Positions 16,596 through 25,610 are shown, counted from the first letter of the stretch. The stretch: 64,000 nt of DNA from an uncultured Alphaproteobacteria bacterium (GCA_934271715.1 CAKQRZ010000004.1:1-64000), one strand, 5' to 3'. The notes: generated by a model from the letters alone, not told the origin. Translations and numbers: made by a program.

Positions 16596-17033
16596 ATGCG
16601 CAAAATGATTGATATAGATTTCGGTTCATCTCGCTATAACGAACTGGTTGAGCTGCGTTATAAAATTTTGCTGGAACCGCTGGGCTTAAAGTTTTTGGAT
16701 TCGTTTCGCGCTAAAGAAGCCAACTATCTGCACATCGGCTGTATAGAGCAGCTGGACGACAAGCTTGTCGGCGGACTGATTCTGGCGCCGATTGACAATG
16801 AAAAAATCCGTTTAATGCAAGTCGCCGTAGATACCGTCTACCGCGGAGAGGGCGTGGGGCGCGAACTGGTAAAATATGCGGAAAAACGCGCTAAAGAAGC
16901 CGGCTACAGCCAAATTATCATGCACGCTATGCTTTCGGTTGTCGGTTTTTATGAAAAACTCGGCTATCATGCTGAGGGCGATATTTTTGACGAACAAGGC
17001 ATAACTTTTATAAAAATGGTTAAGGACTTATAA
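16596..17033 (+). CDS. GNAT-family N-acetyltransferase
   Basis: 145 residues. MQVAVDTVYRGEGVGRELVKYAEKRAKEAGY (about 72-102) holds the R/Q-x-x-G-x-G/A acetyl-CoA loop. HAMLSVVGFYEKLGYHAEGDIF is the C-terminal GNAT strand with the conserved Tyr. AGGGAG lies 9 nt before the ATG. It is followed after 1 nt by an unknown gene, so the two form an operon. Acceptor unknown. Confidence 0.88.
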   Translation: MRKMIDIDFGSSRYNELVELRYKILLEPLGLKFLDSFRAKEANYLHIGCIEQLDDKLVGGLILAPIDNEKIRLMQVAVDTVYRGEGVGRELVKYAEKRAKEAGYSQIIMHAMLSVVGFYEKLGYHAEGDIFDEQGITFIKMVKDL

Positions 17034-17034
17034 C

Positions 17035-17904
17035 ATGGCTGCTAAAAAGACTCTGATTGCCGATTACTTAAAGCATCGCTTTTTTGAAAGATATGATGTC
17101 AAAGGGCATGATTTGTCGGCCATAGCCTTGCGGAAGCTAAGAAATAATCTGCCTAAAGAAGAATTTGAACCCTTTCAGCAGCTGGATTCGGCGACCAACA
17201 AAATCATAGACCTTATTTCTGAAGATGAAGAGCGCGATGGCACTCCGGCTGATGAAGAAATTATAAACAGCTACGAAAAAATGGCCGATAATAAAAACCT
17301 GCCGCGCGCCGTCCGCATAAAAATGTATGATTTAGTTTTGACCGGTCATGAAAAATACATTGAGGGCAATACGCTTTATCTAAATGTTATGGATAAAAAA
17401 ATTTCCCTGCTGAACAAAAATCATATTTCTGACCTTAAACACGCCGCTATGCTGATTAAACAGCATTCTTTCGGCGTGCTGTACAGCCTGAAGCATAAGC
17501 TTTTATCGGCAGTACGGCATAAGCTCTCAGACAATGACTATCCGGACAGGCAGGAGGGAGAGGAGCTGAAAAAGCAATCGGCTGAAGAGAAAAAGCAGCA
17601 GCGCATTGCCGACGCCCGCCGGAAAATTGCCGCTATAGATAAAAGACTAAAAGAAAGCTTGGCGCCGGAAGACCGCGCCGAATTATTGCAGCAGCGGCTT
17701 GAAAGCATAAGCAGCTGCGGTTTCGGCAGACTAAGAACCTGCCGCGAAAGAGCCGATATCTATAATGAGCTGGAATATCTTTCGGCTGCTAGAAACGACT
17801 TTGAAGCCGCTGATTTTTACGCCCGCGAGCAAGTGCATCAGGAAGATGTCGCCAACAACATCTTCAAGCACCTGCATGTCCGCGAAAAAGGACGCAGCCT
17901 TTAA
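17035..17904 (+). CDS. unknown cytoplasmic helical protein
   Basis: No family recognised. 289 residues, highly charged and almost entirely helical. A coiled-coil-like stretch (about 175-230) is dense in Lys, Glu and Gln, and there is no signal or membrane segment. It begins 1 nt after the acetyltransferase stop and its 3' end overlaps the convergent permease gene by 4 nt. The translational coupling suggests a partner or substrate of the acetyltransferase, which is only inference. Confidence 0.7.
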   Translation: MAAKKTLIADYLKHRFFERYDVKGHDLSAIALRKLRNNLPKEEFEPFQQLDSATNKIIDLISEDEERDGTPADEEIINSYEKMADNKNLPRAVRIKMYDLVLTGHEKYIEGNTLYLNVMDKKISLLNKNHISDLKHAAMLIKQHSFGVLYSLKHKLLSAVRHKLSDNDYPDRQEGEELKKQSAEEKKQQRIADARRKIAAIDKRLKESLAPEDRAELLQQRLESISSCGFGRLRTCRERADIYNELEYLSAARNDFEAADFYAREQVHQEDVANNIFKHLHVREKGRSL

Positions 17905-18968
17905 TTATCCAAATACATCGGACTTTGCTTATAGTTTTTAATCAGATATTTCAGCAACACGCCGATAATGGCCGCGCACGGAACAGCGATTATCATTCCC
18001 AGCAATCCCAAAAGCACACCGCCGGCCAGCAAAGCAAACATAACCCACACCGGATGCAGGCCGATATTTTCGCCCACCAGCTTCGGAGTTAAGAAGTTAC
18101 CTTCAAAAAACTGTCCGATTCCGAACACAGCCAAAACTGCAATAATTTTCGGCATAGTGCCGTATTGGGTAATTACCAGCGCCATTGCCATTAAAAATCC
18201 GGATATACTGCCGACATATGGAATAAAAGAGATAATACCGGCCAAAAAACCGACAACGACACCCATTTCCAAGCCAACCAGCCACAAACCGAATGAATAA
18301 TAGCTGCCCAAACATAAGCAAACCAAAGCCTGTCCTCTCAAATAACCGGAAATTATACGGTTTACCTGCTGCATTCCGTCCAGCACCGTTTGCTTGTGCT
18401 TCTGCGGAATCAATCCCTGAATTTTAGCTGTAAACTGATGCCAGTCGCGCAGCATATAAAACGCCACCACCGGAGAAATCAGCAGCAAAGACAGCACATT
18501 TATAAAAGCAAAACCGTTGCTGACAATGCTTTGCAGAACTTTTCCGGCAATTTTCAAATAATTTGCCATATTTTCCTGCAGCACATTTTCCACATTGCCG
18601 TAATTAAAGCCGAAACGCTCCTTTACTTCGCCCAAAACCGGCAGCAGCCGCTGAGCAAACAAACGGGCATATTCCGGAAGCTTTGCCGCATATTCCGCTG
18701 CTTGCGAAAACACGGCGCTGCACAGCAAAACCAGCAGCGGCAGCAAAATTAAAAGCGACACGCCCATAACAATAGTTGTGGCAACTGTACGCGACGTGCT
18801 GCCGTTTTTAGAAACTTTGCTGACCAGAGGGTCTAAAAAATAGGCCAAGACAATACCGACCACAAACGGCAGCAATACCGAGCGCAGGGCATATAAAAAA
18901 ACTCCGCAAATCACAAACACGCACAAAAACAGCATATAGCGCTGATTATCAACATTTTTCTTAACCAT
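17901..18968 (-). CDS. AI-2E/PerM family permease
   Basis: 355 residues with two N-terminal helices (ALRSVLLPFVVGIVLAYFLDPLV motif of the family), a long amphipathic middle and a cluster of C-terminal helices including GIISFIPYVG and EGNFLTPKLVGENIGLHP, both hallmark PerM segments. Family members export autoinducer-like or other small molecules; the substrate here is unknown. It lies 7 nt downstream of the DUF2066-like gene on the same strand, an arrangement recurrent in alphaproteobacteria. Confidence 0.9.
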   Translation of the reverse strand: MVKKNVDNQRYMLFLCVFVICGVFLYALRSVLLPFVVGIVLAYFLDPLVSKVSKNGSTSRTVATTIVMGVSLLILLPLLVLLCSAVFSQAAEYAAKLPEYARLFAQRLLPVLGEVKERFGFNYGNVENVLQENMANYLKIAGKVLQSIVSNGFAFINVLSLLLISPVVAFYMLRDWHQFTAKIQGLIPQKHKQTVLDGMQQVNRIISGYLRGQALVCLCLGSYYSFGLWLVGLEMGVVVGFLAGIISFIPYVGSISGFLMAMALVITQYGTMPKIIAVLAVFGIGQFFEGNFLTPKLVGENIGLHPVWVMFALLAGGVLLGLLGMIIAVPCAAIIGVLLKYLIKNYKQSPMYLDN

Positions 18969-18975
18969 TATTTTT

Positions 18976-20010
18976 TTACCTTAACACATAGAAATTGTCA
19001 TTTGCCTCATAGCTCAGCCCCAGCTCCTGAAAAGAACTCAGCAAATCGTCCAAAGAACCGTTATAGTTTACCGTAAAGCTGACTTTGCCGCCGCCGATGC
19101 TTTTGGTGTCTATACCGTCAACCTGCGGCAAAGCGGTGATAGCAGCGCTTTTAGCCAGCCAATCTTTCATATTGCCGTATTCATAAACGGCATTCAGCGT
19201 GCCGTTAGCAACAGTTCCGCTGCTGCTTTCGGCTTCACGCTCCATATTAGAAATAAACATCACGCTTTTTTCAACAGCCTTGTCAAATAAATTGCCCTCG
19301 CCGTCGTTATAAACCGAAAAGCTGTTTTCATTTTTAGTCTTTTCGTTTTTAAGAGTTACCTTTAAGTCGCCGTTTTCCAACGATTCGGCATATATCACAT
19401 ATACCCTGTCCGAGCCGAAACGGCTGGAAATTTCATTATATAAAGAAGAGTCCATATAAAGGGCGTTTTCAGCGGTTAAATCAGATATATCCTGAAAGCG
19501 GGCATCCGCAGTCTGGACTTCCATAGTGCCGAACTTAATCAGCCCCTTGCTGCGCCAATTTGCCCGCCAGGCATTTGTATTTTCCCACAGCTGCGGAGCG
19601 GTGCGCGGCATTTCTTTATATACCGGAATAACCAAAAGATTTGTTGTTTCGGCTTCTATCATACTGTTTTCCGCTAAATAATCTTTCAAAAGCGGCTCAT
19701 TTATCTGCACGGTTAAAACGGCTTTATATTTTGTGCCGCCGGCTTTTTCATCGGCCACGCTGACGGCCTGCACAAAATGCAGAATTTCATCATCACTCAA
19801 ATTCTTTAAGGTTTCCACATTCTCAGCCGAAGTCAACTGTCCGGCGACCTCCAGAAATCCCTGACGCTGCGCTTCCTGCATCGCCTTATCTTTGGCTTTT
19901 ACCGAATTTTCGGCTTCTACATCAACCGGAACCTGCGCCTCAAAACTAACTTTTGCCCAAGCCGGAAACGCCATCAGCACGGCAATAACCCAAACAACTA
20001 TTTTTTTCAT
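18976..20010 (-). CDS. DUF2066-like exported protein
   Basis: Start chosen at ATG 20010 because AAGGAG lies 8 nt upstream and it opens a signal peptide (MKKIVVWVIAVLMAFPAWA). The longer reading from 20058 adds 16 unlikely residues. The mature part starts VSFEAQVPVDVEAENSVKAK, with the repeated Ala/Gln-rich helix and C-terminal VSFTVNYNGSLDDLLSSF seen in DUF2066 proteins. Function unknown. Co-transcribed with the PerM permease. Confidence 0.7.
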   Translation of the reverse strand: MKKIVVWVIAVLMAFPAWAKVSFEAQVPVDVEAENSVKAKDKAMQEAQRQGFLEVAGQLTSAENVETLKNLSDDEILHFVQAVSVADEKAGGTKYKAVLTVQINEPLLKDYLAENSMIEAETTNLLVIPVYKEMPRTAPQLWENTNAWRANWRSKGLIKFGTMEVQTADARFQDISDLTAENALYMDSSLYNEISSRFGSDRVYVIYAESLENGDLKVTLKNEKTKNENSFSVYNDGEGNLFDKAVEKSVMFISNMEREAESSSGTVANGTLNAVYEYGNMKDWLAKSAAITALPQVDGIDTKSIGGGKVSFTVNYNGSLDDLLSSFQELGLSYEANDNFYVLR

Positions 20011-20152
20011 AAAAATTCTCCTTGAGTCTTTTCTCTTAAAATAGTATAGCTTAAACAAAAATGCAAAACTTTTATCAAATATTTTAATCTATTTTTAAAA
20101 GATGAGCGCTTAAGTAAAGGTAATAATTTTTAATATATAAAGGACGTTTGTA

Positions 20153-21157
20153 ATGATAAAAAGCACATACATCAAAAGCCTGCTGGAACGGGCAAGAAAA
20201 GATTTAAAAACCATTGTACTTCCGGAAGGCGAAGATGAGCGTGTTTTAACCGCCGCCCACATGATTACCGCCGAAAAAGCGGCTAAGGTGATTATTTTGG
20301 GCGATACTGCAAAAATTAAAGAATTTTATGCCGAAAAAGGCTGGGATTTGACCGATATTGAATTGATAAAGCCGGAAGAAGATTCTCGTCTTTCTGAATA
20401 TACAGAATTGCTTTATAATCTGCGCAAAGAAAAAGGCCTGAGCCATGAAGACGCCGCCAAACTTGCTTTGAACTATAACTATTTTGGAACATTGATGATA
20501 AAATCCGGCCATGCCGACGGTATGGTTTCGGGCGCCAATCACTCTACTGCCGACACAGTTCGTCCGGCTTTGCAAATTATTAAATCAGCCAAAAAAGGCA
20601 GCAGCGTTTCTTCTTTCTTTATCATACTTTCCAATGACAAACCTTATGTTTTGTCTGATTGCGGCATTATCATTGAACCTACTGACAAAGAATTGGCAGA
20701 TATTGCCTTGAACGCCGCCGAAACCGCTGTTCACTTTGGCATAGAACCGTCTATCGCCATGCTTTCATATTCTACCAAAGGCTCCGGCAAAGGAGATAGT
20801 GTGGACAAAGTCGTTCGCGCCACAAAAATGGTGCAAGAAGCAATACTTACCGATGAATATAAAAATTTGGGCATAGAAGTTGACGGCGAACTGCAAGCCG
20901 ATGCCGCTCTGGATTCGGTTGTTGCCGCCAAAAAAGCTCCAAACAGCCATGTTGCCGGTCATGCCCGCGTTTTGATTTTCCCTAACTTGGAAGCCGGAAA
21001 TATCGGTTACAAATTACTGCAGCGTTTGGGCGGATGCGAAGCATACGGACCAATTTTACAAGGATTAAATGCTCCGGTTAATGATTTATCACGCGGCTGC
21101 TTTGCCGAAGACGTTGTCGGCGCAATAGCCATCACCTGTATTCAAGCTCAAAAATAA
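20153..21157 (+). CDS. pta: phosphate acetyltransferase
   Basis: 334 residues, the short single-domain Pta form. MVSGANHSTADTVRPALQIIK and the C-terminal NLEAGNIGYKLLQRLGGCEAYGPILQGLNAPVNDLSRG are the diagnostic segments. It converts acetyl-CoA and phosphate to acetyl phosphate. AAAGGACG precedes the ATG. ackA follows after 11 nt, giving the classic acetate-forming, ATP-yielding operon. Confidence 0.97.
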   Translation: MIKSTYIKSLLERARKDLKTIVLPEGEDERVLTAAHMITAEKAAKVIILGDTAKIKEFYAEKGWDLTDIELIKPEEDSRLSEYTELLYNLRKEKGLSHEDAAKLALNYNYFGTLMIKSGHADGMVSGANHSTADTVRPALQIIKSAKKGSSVSSFFIILSNDKPYVLSDCGIIIEPTDKELADIALNAAETAVHFGIEPSIAMLSYSTKGSGKGDSVDKVVRATKMVQEAILTDEYKNLGIEVDGELQADAALDSVVAAKKAPNSHVAGHARVLIFPNLEAGNIGYKLLQRLGGCEAYGPILQGLNAPVNDLSRGCFAEDVVGAIAITCIQAQK

Positions 21158-21168
21158 AGGATTAAGCT

Positions 21169-22356
21169 ATGGAAAAAATTTTAGTTATAAACTGCGGTTC
21201 ATCTTCTCTTAAATTTCAGCTCTATAACGTTGATAACGGAAATTATAATGTTGTTTCCAAAGGTATTGCCGAACGCATTGGACAAGCTAACTCAATTCTA
21301 AAATATCAGCATACCGGCTCCGATAAAAAAGAAGAACTGATGAGCATGCCGACCCACGCCGAAGCCATTAAAGATGTTTTGAAATGCTTGCTGAACGGCG
21401 CTTTGCAAAATTTGGAAGAACTCAGCGCTGTTGGTCACCGCATTGTGCAAGGCGGCGATATATTCAAAGGTTCTGTTTTAATTACCGATGAAGTTATAGA
21501 ACAAATCGCCGGCTTATCGGATTTGGCGCCATTGCACAATCCGGCTCACGTTTTGGGTATTAAAGCTGTTAAGGCCGCTTTGCCAAACATTCCGCAAGTG
21601 GCTGTGTTCGACACCTCGTTTCATCAGACTATGCCGCCTGAAGCCTATCGCTATGCTTTGCCTGAAGACCAGTATCTGCGCAACAAAATCCGCCGCTATG
21701 GCTTTCACGGCACTTCTCACAAATACGTTTCCGAACGCTGCGCTGAGCTAATCGGTAAAAAAGGCAAAATTATTACCTGCCATATGGGCAACGGCGCCTC
21801 TATTTCGGCTATTGACAACGGCGTCTGCGTAGATACTTCAATGGGCTTTACCCCGCTCGCCGGCACGATTATGGGTACCCGCTGCGGCGACATTGACCCG
21901 TATATTCCGCTTTATATAGAAAAGAAAGACGGCTTAAGCGCTCATGAAGTTAATGAAATGATGAACAAGCAAAGCGGTATGCTGGCTTTATGCGGATATT
22001 CCGACAACCGCGACATTGAAGCCGGCTATTTAAGCGGAAATGAAAAATGTATTCTTGCCACCAAAACTTATGTCCACGCTTTGCTGAAATACATCGGCGC
22101 TTATATTGCCATATTGGGCGGCGTTGACGCCATTGTGTTTACGGCCGGCGTCGGCGAGCACGGCGTTATTATCCGTCAGCTGGTTATGGAGCATTTGTCT
22201 TACTTAGGCATTAAGCCGGACTATGAAAATAACAAAAAGCACGCAACAGAGATTATGATTTCCACTCCGGATTCTAAGGTTAAAGTTTTTGTTATACCGA
22301 CTGATGAAGAATTGGTTATCGCTCAAGACACTATGCGCTTGGCTTTGCATAAATAA
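21169..22356 (+). CDS. ackA: acetate kinase
   Basis: 395 residues. ILVINCGSSSLKFQLY is the N-terminal signature, and VFDTSFHQTMPPEAYRYALP and GFHGTSHKYV carry the catalytic Asp and His. MGTRCGDIDP and GGVDAIVFTAGVGEHG complete the ASKHA fold. It makes ATP and acetate from acetyl phosphate. Last gene of the pta-ackA operon, closed by a terminator. Confidence 0.97.
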   Translation: MEKILVINCGSSSLKFQLYNVDNGNYNVVSKGIAERIGQANSILKYQHTGSDKKEELMSMPTHAEAIKDVLKCLLNGALQNLEELSAVGHRIVQGGDIFKGSVLITDEVIEQIAGLSDLAPLHNPAHVLGIKAVKAALPNIPQVAVFDTSFHQTMPPEAYRYALPEDQYLRNKIRRYGFHGTSHKYVSERCAELIGKKGKIITCHMGNGASISAIDNGVCVDTSMGFTPLAGTIMGTRCGDIDPYIPLYIEKKDGLSAHEVNEMMNKQSGMLALCGYSDNRDIEAGYLSGNEKCILATKTYVHALLKYIGAYIAILGGVDAIVFTAGVGEHGVIIRQLVMEHLSYLGIKPDYENNKKHATEIMISTPDSKVKVFVIPTDEELVIAQDTMRLALHK

Positions 22357-22370
22357 TTTTTTATTAAAAC

Positions 22371-22405
22371 AAAAAGGAGGAGAATAACCGTTCTGCTCCT
22401 TTTTA
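22371..22405 (+). terminator. intrinsic terminator after ackA
   Basis: AAAAAGGAG pairs with CTCCTTTTT across a 16-nt interval. Confidence 0.75.
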
Positions 22406-22481
22406 ATAAAAAAATATAAAAAAGTTCTTGACCTGAACCGCTCTCTGAGGATTAAATATTAACAACAAGGAGTATAAACGA

Positions 22482-23024
22482 ATGAATAAAAAAATTTTAA
22501 TCATTTCCGGAAGTCCGCGGATAAACGGCAACTCCGACATCTTATGCGAAGAGTTCAAACGCGGCGCTTTAGAAGCCGGTAATATAGTAGAAAAAATTCG
22601 TTTGAGCGATAAAAAGATAAACTTCTGTTTAGGCTGCGGAGTCTGCAATGCCACCGGTAAATGCATACAAAAAGATGACATGGCGGAACTTTTGCAAAAA
22701 ATACTTGCTGCAGATGTGATTGTTTTGGCATCTCCTGTGTATTTTTATGGAATGAACGGACAAATGAAAACCTTTATAGACCGCACGGTTCCGCAATACA
22801 CAAAAATTTCAGGCAAAGATTTTTACTTTATTATCAGCGCCGCGGATACTGTACAAAAACACATGGACAAAGTTATTGAAGGTTTCCGTGGATTTACAGC
22901 CGATTGTTTGGAAAATGCCACCGAAAAAGGCATTGTTTACGGCTTAGGCGCTTGGCAGAAAGGCGAGATTGAACACAACCAAGACGCCATGCTTCAAGCT
23001 TATGAATTCGGCAAAAACGCCTGA
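22482..23024 (+). CDS. flavodoxin-fold NAD(P)H-dependent oxidoreductase
   Basis: 180 residues. ILIISGSPRINGNSDILCEEF is the FMN phosphate loop. FCLGCGVCNATGKCIQKDD is a Cys-rich loop typical of the iron-sulfur-flavoprotein/NADPH-FMN-reductase group. SPVYFYGMNGQMKTFIDRT binds the flavin ring. With only CxxCxxC...C it may bind a cluster or use reactive thiols. It follows pta-ackA but has its own spacer and AAGGAG site, so it is likely separate. Confidence 0.87.
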   Translation: MNKKILIISGSPRINGNSDILCEEFKRGALEAGNIVEKIRLSDKKINFCLGCGVCNATGKCIQKDDMAELLQKILAADVIVLASPVYFYGMNGQMKTFIDRTVPQYTKISGKDFYFIISAADTVQKHMDKVIEGFRGFTADCLENATEKGIVYGLGAWQKGEIEHNQDAMLQAYEFGKNA

Positions 23025-23042
23025 TTTTTAATTTAACCTAAC

Positions 23043-23076
23043 ACCCTCGCTGCTTTCCGGCGAGGGTTATATTTTT
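23043..23076 (+). terminator. intrinsic terminator after flavodoxin-like gene
   Basis: ACCCTCGC-tgctttccg-GCGAGGGT then TATATTTTT. Confidence 0.8.
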
Positions 23077-23107
23077 GCTTTTGAGCAAAATTTATATTAT
23101 TAAATTC

Positions 23108-23815
23108 CTAAAAATGTGCCGTAACATTGCAATATTCAGATGTTTTTCCGCAAGAACTGCAGGCTTTATGAATTTCATCAAGTGTAATATCCGACAAACA
23201 TCTTTCACCGTCAGAACAATAAGCGTCTCCCCAAAATACTGTTGTTTTCCCTACCGAAGATCTGTAAACACCTGCATTTATTGCCGCAGCATGCAATGGT
23301 GCATATATGCTTTGAAGCAACTCTTCACAAAATCTTATAGAAAAATTAGGCGATGTCGGATTTTGCATATTATCATCAAAAGCCACAGTTCCAATATAAA
23401 CATCAAAAGAAAATCTTTTACCTCTGATATATAAATCAATGCCGTTGCCGTAAGCATCGGTTGATTGCATGGCATTATGCACAGTCCAGCTGTCTGGAAT
23501 CAGATTTAATGATTGCGCTAAATCCGTAACACCTACATCTCTTGATGTTCCTAAATTTTTGAAATCGTCTAAATGTTCTAGCACCCCAAAAATCAGCATG
23601 CTATATTCGCTGACAGCCTTATTAAGCTTAAATTTTTCCATCGCTTTGGAATATCCGGCAATGCCGCCCACGCTCAACACTCCAATAATGGCTAAAACTC
23701 CAAGCATTTCTATCATTGACCGGCCGGCAGAGCAAACGTCATTGCGAGCAACGCGAAGCAATCCATACCTCTTGTCCCTATTCTTTCCTTTGAAAAATTC
23801 TATACCCTTAAACAT
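23108..23815 (-). CDS. type IV pilin-like protein with RPE-like insert in its leader
   Basis: 235 residues. AAGGAGG lies 6 nt before the ATG. The first 31 residues, to the Gly before RSMIEMLGVLAIIGVL, include RYGLLRVARNDVCSAG, the translation of a palindromic repeat (GGATTGCTTCGCGTTGCTCGC). The other pilins have a leader of only about 8 residues. The remaining protein has the usual KFKLNKAV helix continuation and Cys-rich tail (FWGDAYC, CSSC). Because prepilin peptidase would remove everything before RSM, the insert should not change the mature pilin. Its upstream region is a MITE-like element instead of the leader RNA. Confidence 0.82.
   Translation of the reverse strand: MFKGIEFFKGKNRDKRYGLLRVARNDVCSAGRSMIEMLGVLAIIGVLSVGGIAGYSKAMEKFKLNKAVSEYSMLIFGVLEHLDDFKNLGTSRDVGVTDLAQSLNLIPDSWTVHNAMQSTDAYGNGIDLYIRGKRFSFDVYIGTVAFDDNMQNPTSPNFSIRFCEELLQSIYAPLHAAAINAGVYRSSVGKTTVFWGDAYCSDGERCLSDITLDEIHKACSSCGKTSEYCNVTAHF
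23728..23782. repeat. RPE-like repeat translated within pilin leader
   Basis: On the minus strand it reads GGTATGGATTGCTTCG...TTGCTCGCAATGACG, a partial palindrome (ATTGC/GCAAT). It ends in GACGTTTGCTCTG directly before the prepilin GRS codons. The same terminal GACGTTTGCTCTG abuts GRS in the pilin at 26806-27678. Confidence 0.65.
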
Positions 23816-23830
23816 CTTATTCCTCCTTAA

Positions 23831-24009
23831 GTGTGTAAAAAAAACGACCGTTATTTTTACACAGCGAAACAGACGGCAATAAAATATTGTAAAAACAGTA
23901 AAAAATATCGCAAATGTAAAAAGTTATTGCAAATTCCAACAACCTTTGCTAGACTACAAAAAACAGCCTAAAAACTGTCCATTTTAAACGGTCGTTTTTT
24001 TTTACACAC
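23831..24009. mobile_element. MITE-like element, copy 1 (179 bp)
   Basis: Terminal inverted repeats TGTGT-A8-CGACCGTT and its mirror (one extra T in the tract). The interior is shared with the copy at 55474-55650, including AAAAAGTTATTGCAA, CCTTTGCTA, and ACAGCCT(A/G)AAAACTGTCC. No ORF. It ends 15 bp before the start codon of the pilin at 23108-23815. Within it TTGCAA-N17-TAGACT on the plus strand looks promoter-like. Confidence 0.75.
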
Positions 24010-24079
24010 TTCCGGCCATTCCAATGCTAAGAATTTCGTCAGATGCCGTTAACACCGGACAATTTTTGTATATCTCAAC

Positions 24080-24111
24080 TAAAATTAAAAACGGCGGAAT
24101 TACTCCCGCCG
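24080..24111 (-). terminator. intrinsic terminator after micro-ORF
   Basis: On the minus strand CGGCGG...CCGCCG is followed by TTTTTAATTTT, 12 nt after the stop of the 21-codon ORF. Confidence 0.6.
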
Positions 24112-24122
24112 CCTATATATTA

Positions 24123-24188
24123 TTAGCCCTTACGAACTAAAAAATATATTTTGAGTTTGCGAATAATAAATACAATCTTTATTATCAT
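24123..24188 (-). CDS. 21-residue hydrophobic, cationic micro-ORF candidate
   Basis: Begins MIIKIVFIIRKLKIYF and ends LVRKG: hydrophobic with six Lys/Arg. AAGGAA lies 7 nt before the ATG and an intrinsic terminator follows the stop. The composition resembles small membrane-active peptides such as type I toxins, but no family is recognised. Small-ORF calls of this size are weak without homologues or expression data. Confidence 0.4.
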   Translation of the reverse strand: MIIKIVFIIRKLKIYFLVRKG

Positions 24189-24249
24189 TAGTTTGTTCCT
24201 TATAATTAGTAGAACAAAGCCAAACTCACGCATATGTTCTATTGAACTA

Positions 24250-24278
24250 TTGACATTCAGTCAAATATATGCTATCTT
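24250..24278 (+). promoter_or_regulatory. consensus sigma70-type promoter of a small RNA
   Basis: TTGACA (24250-24255), 17-bp spacer, TATCTT (24273-24278). The -35 region is an inverted repeat (TTGAC-attca-GTCAA), so a divergent minus-strand promoter for the micro-ORF may start here too. Confidence 0.65.
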
Positions 24279-24284
24279 AACCTT

Positions 24285-24362
24285 AGAATAAAGTTAAGAA
24301 CAGTTTAACTTTGTTCGTGTTGGTTAAAATTTGTCGGTGCAGCAACACCGACATATTTTTTA
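24285..24362 (+). ncRNA. small RNA candidate, about 78 nt
   Basis: It starts just after a near-consensus promoter. A first hairpin AAAGTTAA/TTAACTTT and an intrinsic terminator TGTCGGTG-cagcaa-CACCGACA + T-rich tail (24332-24361) follow. There is no ribosome binding site or ORF inside. It lies in a 300-bp interval without other genes. Confidence 0.55.
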
Positions 24363-24397
24363 TATAATATGCAACCATAAATATCAAGCAAAAATTC

Positions 24398-24428
24398 AAA
24401 AGCCGCCCTCTAAACAAGGACGGCTTTT
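24398..24428 (-). terminator. intrinsic terminator after histidine phosphatase
   Basis: AAAAGCCG and CGGCTTTT flank a 15-nt loop; it works in the minus direction and possibly both. Confidence 0.7.
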
Positions 24429-24431
24429 AAT

Positions 24432-25019
24432 TTAATCAATCTTATAAAAATTTCCGCTTTCACAGTCATACTGCAAATGCAAAACAGCGCAATTTTCAAA
24501 GCTGACATTTTTCAGCTGATAACCGCATTGCAATGCGCTGATAACGCCGGCATGACAAACAACACCGACAACACTCTCTGATTCACCGACAATCTGACGC
24601 AAACAAGCATCCACCCTGCAAAAAGCGTCATATTTACATTCCCCATCCGGAAAATGCAAATACCATGTCTTTTGGTCAGGATTCATCAATTGCTGTTCAA
24701 ATTCCTTACCGTAAATCTGCCTTACCTCATCAAAAGTCAATCCTTCGGCTGTTCCAAAATAAACCTCGCGCAAATCAGGCATAACCTCAACCGTTAAATT
24801 ATCATAATTTTTCGCAATATATCCGGCTGTTTGCTGCGCACGGGTTAAAGAAGAACAATAAAGTTTTTCCAATCCCAAATTTTTAACTTTTTCAGACAAA
24901 GCTTCTGCCTGTTTTTTACCGGTTTCATTCAAAACATCATCACAACCGGAACCTTGCCATTTTTGAGCCAAATTCTTATCAGTCTGACCATGGCGGAAGA
25001 TAAAGATATCTTTCTTCAT
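24432..25019 (-). CDS. histidine phosphatase family protein
   Basis: 195 residues. IFRHGQTDKN is the RHG loop, REVYFGTAEGLTFDEV holds the proton donor region and VVCHAGVISALQCGY the second His. It is a distant paralogue of 13829-14404 with the same spacing of motifs. A single-gene unit with its own terminator. Broad-specificity phosphatase or GpmB-like; substrate not determined. Confidence 0.87.
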   Translation of the reverse strand: MKKDIFIFRHGQTDKNLAQKWQGSGCDDVLNETGKKQAEALSEKVKNLGLEKLYCSSLTRAQQTAGYIAKNYDNLTVEVMPDLREVYFGTAEGLTFDEVRQIYGKEFEQQLMNPDQKTWYLHFPDGECKYDAFCRVDACLRQIVGESESVVGVVCHAGVISALQCGYQLKNVSFENCAVLHLQYDCESGNFYKID

Positions 25020-25081
25020 AATTTACATAAGTATATTTTTATAATAAGAGGTATAATGCTTTATTTTCCGCAATGCAACAA

Positions 25082-25119
25082 AAAAAATACTCGATTCTCT
25101 ATTGAATCGAGTATTTTTT
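25082..25119 (-). terminator. intrinsic terminator
   Basis: AAAAAATACTCGATTC pairs with GAATCGAGTATTTTTT around TCTATT. It ends the 25123-25491 gene and is symmetric enough to act both ways. Confidence 0.85.
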
Positions 25120-25122
25120 AGT

Positions 25123-25491
25123 TTAGAACAATGCAATTTTTGCATCTTCAACATCCAATACCTGCATGTCTGTTGGCGGTGTCCAAATCCACAAACTCAT
25201 ATGATGAGTCATGCTGTGACAATATTCTGAAGGAGAATAGCTGCCGCCTAACGCGCTGAATAATGCAGTGGCATGGTCTTTTGTTCCAACAAAATAAGGT
25301 CCGCCATCCAATACCAGCACCTCAAAATCCAAACCAACAGATTTTGAACGGGTATAAATCAAATCTCGCAAAACACATTCGTTCCTTTTTGTTACGAAAA
25401 ACACGGAACCAATATTTTTAACTTCACGAAAAACATGCAAAAGTTCAGCCTCAATCAAAGCTAATTTTTCTTTTTTAACACTTAAATCCAT
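25123..25491 (-). CDS. unknown small cytoplasmic protein
   Basis: 122 residues, not recognised. No signal or membrane helix. The first 45 residues are helical, followed by FEVLVLDGGPYFVG and a His-rich stretch CHSMTHHMSLWIW. The clear Shine-Dalgarno-poor start (AT-rich upstream) and the strong terminator directly after its stop indicate a transcribed unit. The cluster of His/Met/Cys could bind metal, but this is speculation. Confidence 0.6.
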   Translation of the reverse strand: MDLSVKKEKLALIEAELLHVFREVKNIGSVFFVTKRNECVLRDLIYTRSKSVGLDFEVLVLDGGPYFVGTKDHATALFSALGGSYSPSEYCHSMTHHMSLWIWTPPTDMQVLDVEDAKIALF

Positions 25492-25610
25492 AAAAATAAA
25501 ATTTTATTAAACAAAAAAATAAACATCAAAATTAAAATACGGATGTTTGTTTACCATATATTTTTTATTTCTGCAAGATTTTTTGTCAAAAAACAGCATC
25601 TAAAAAATAC

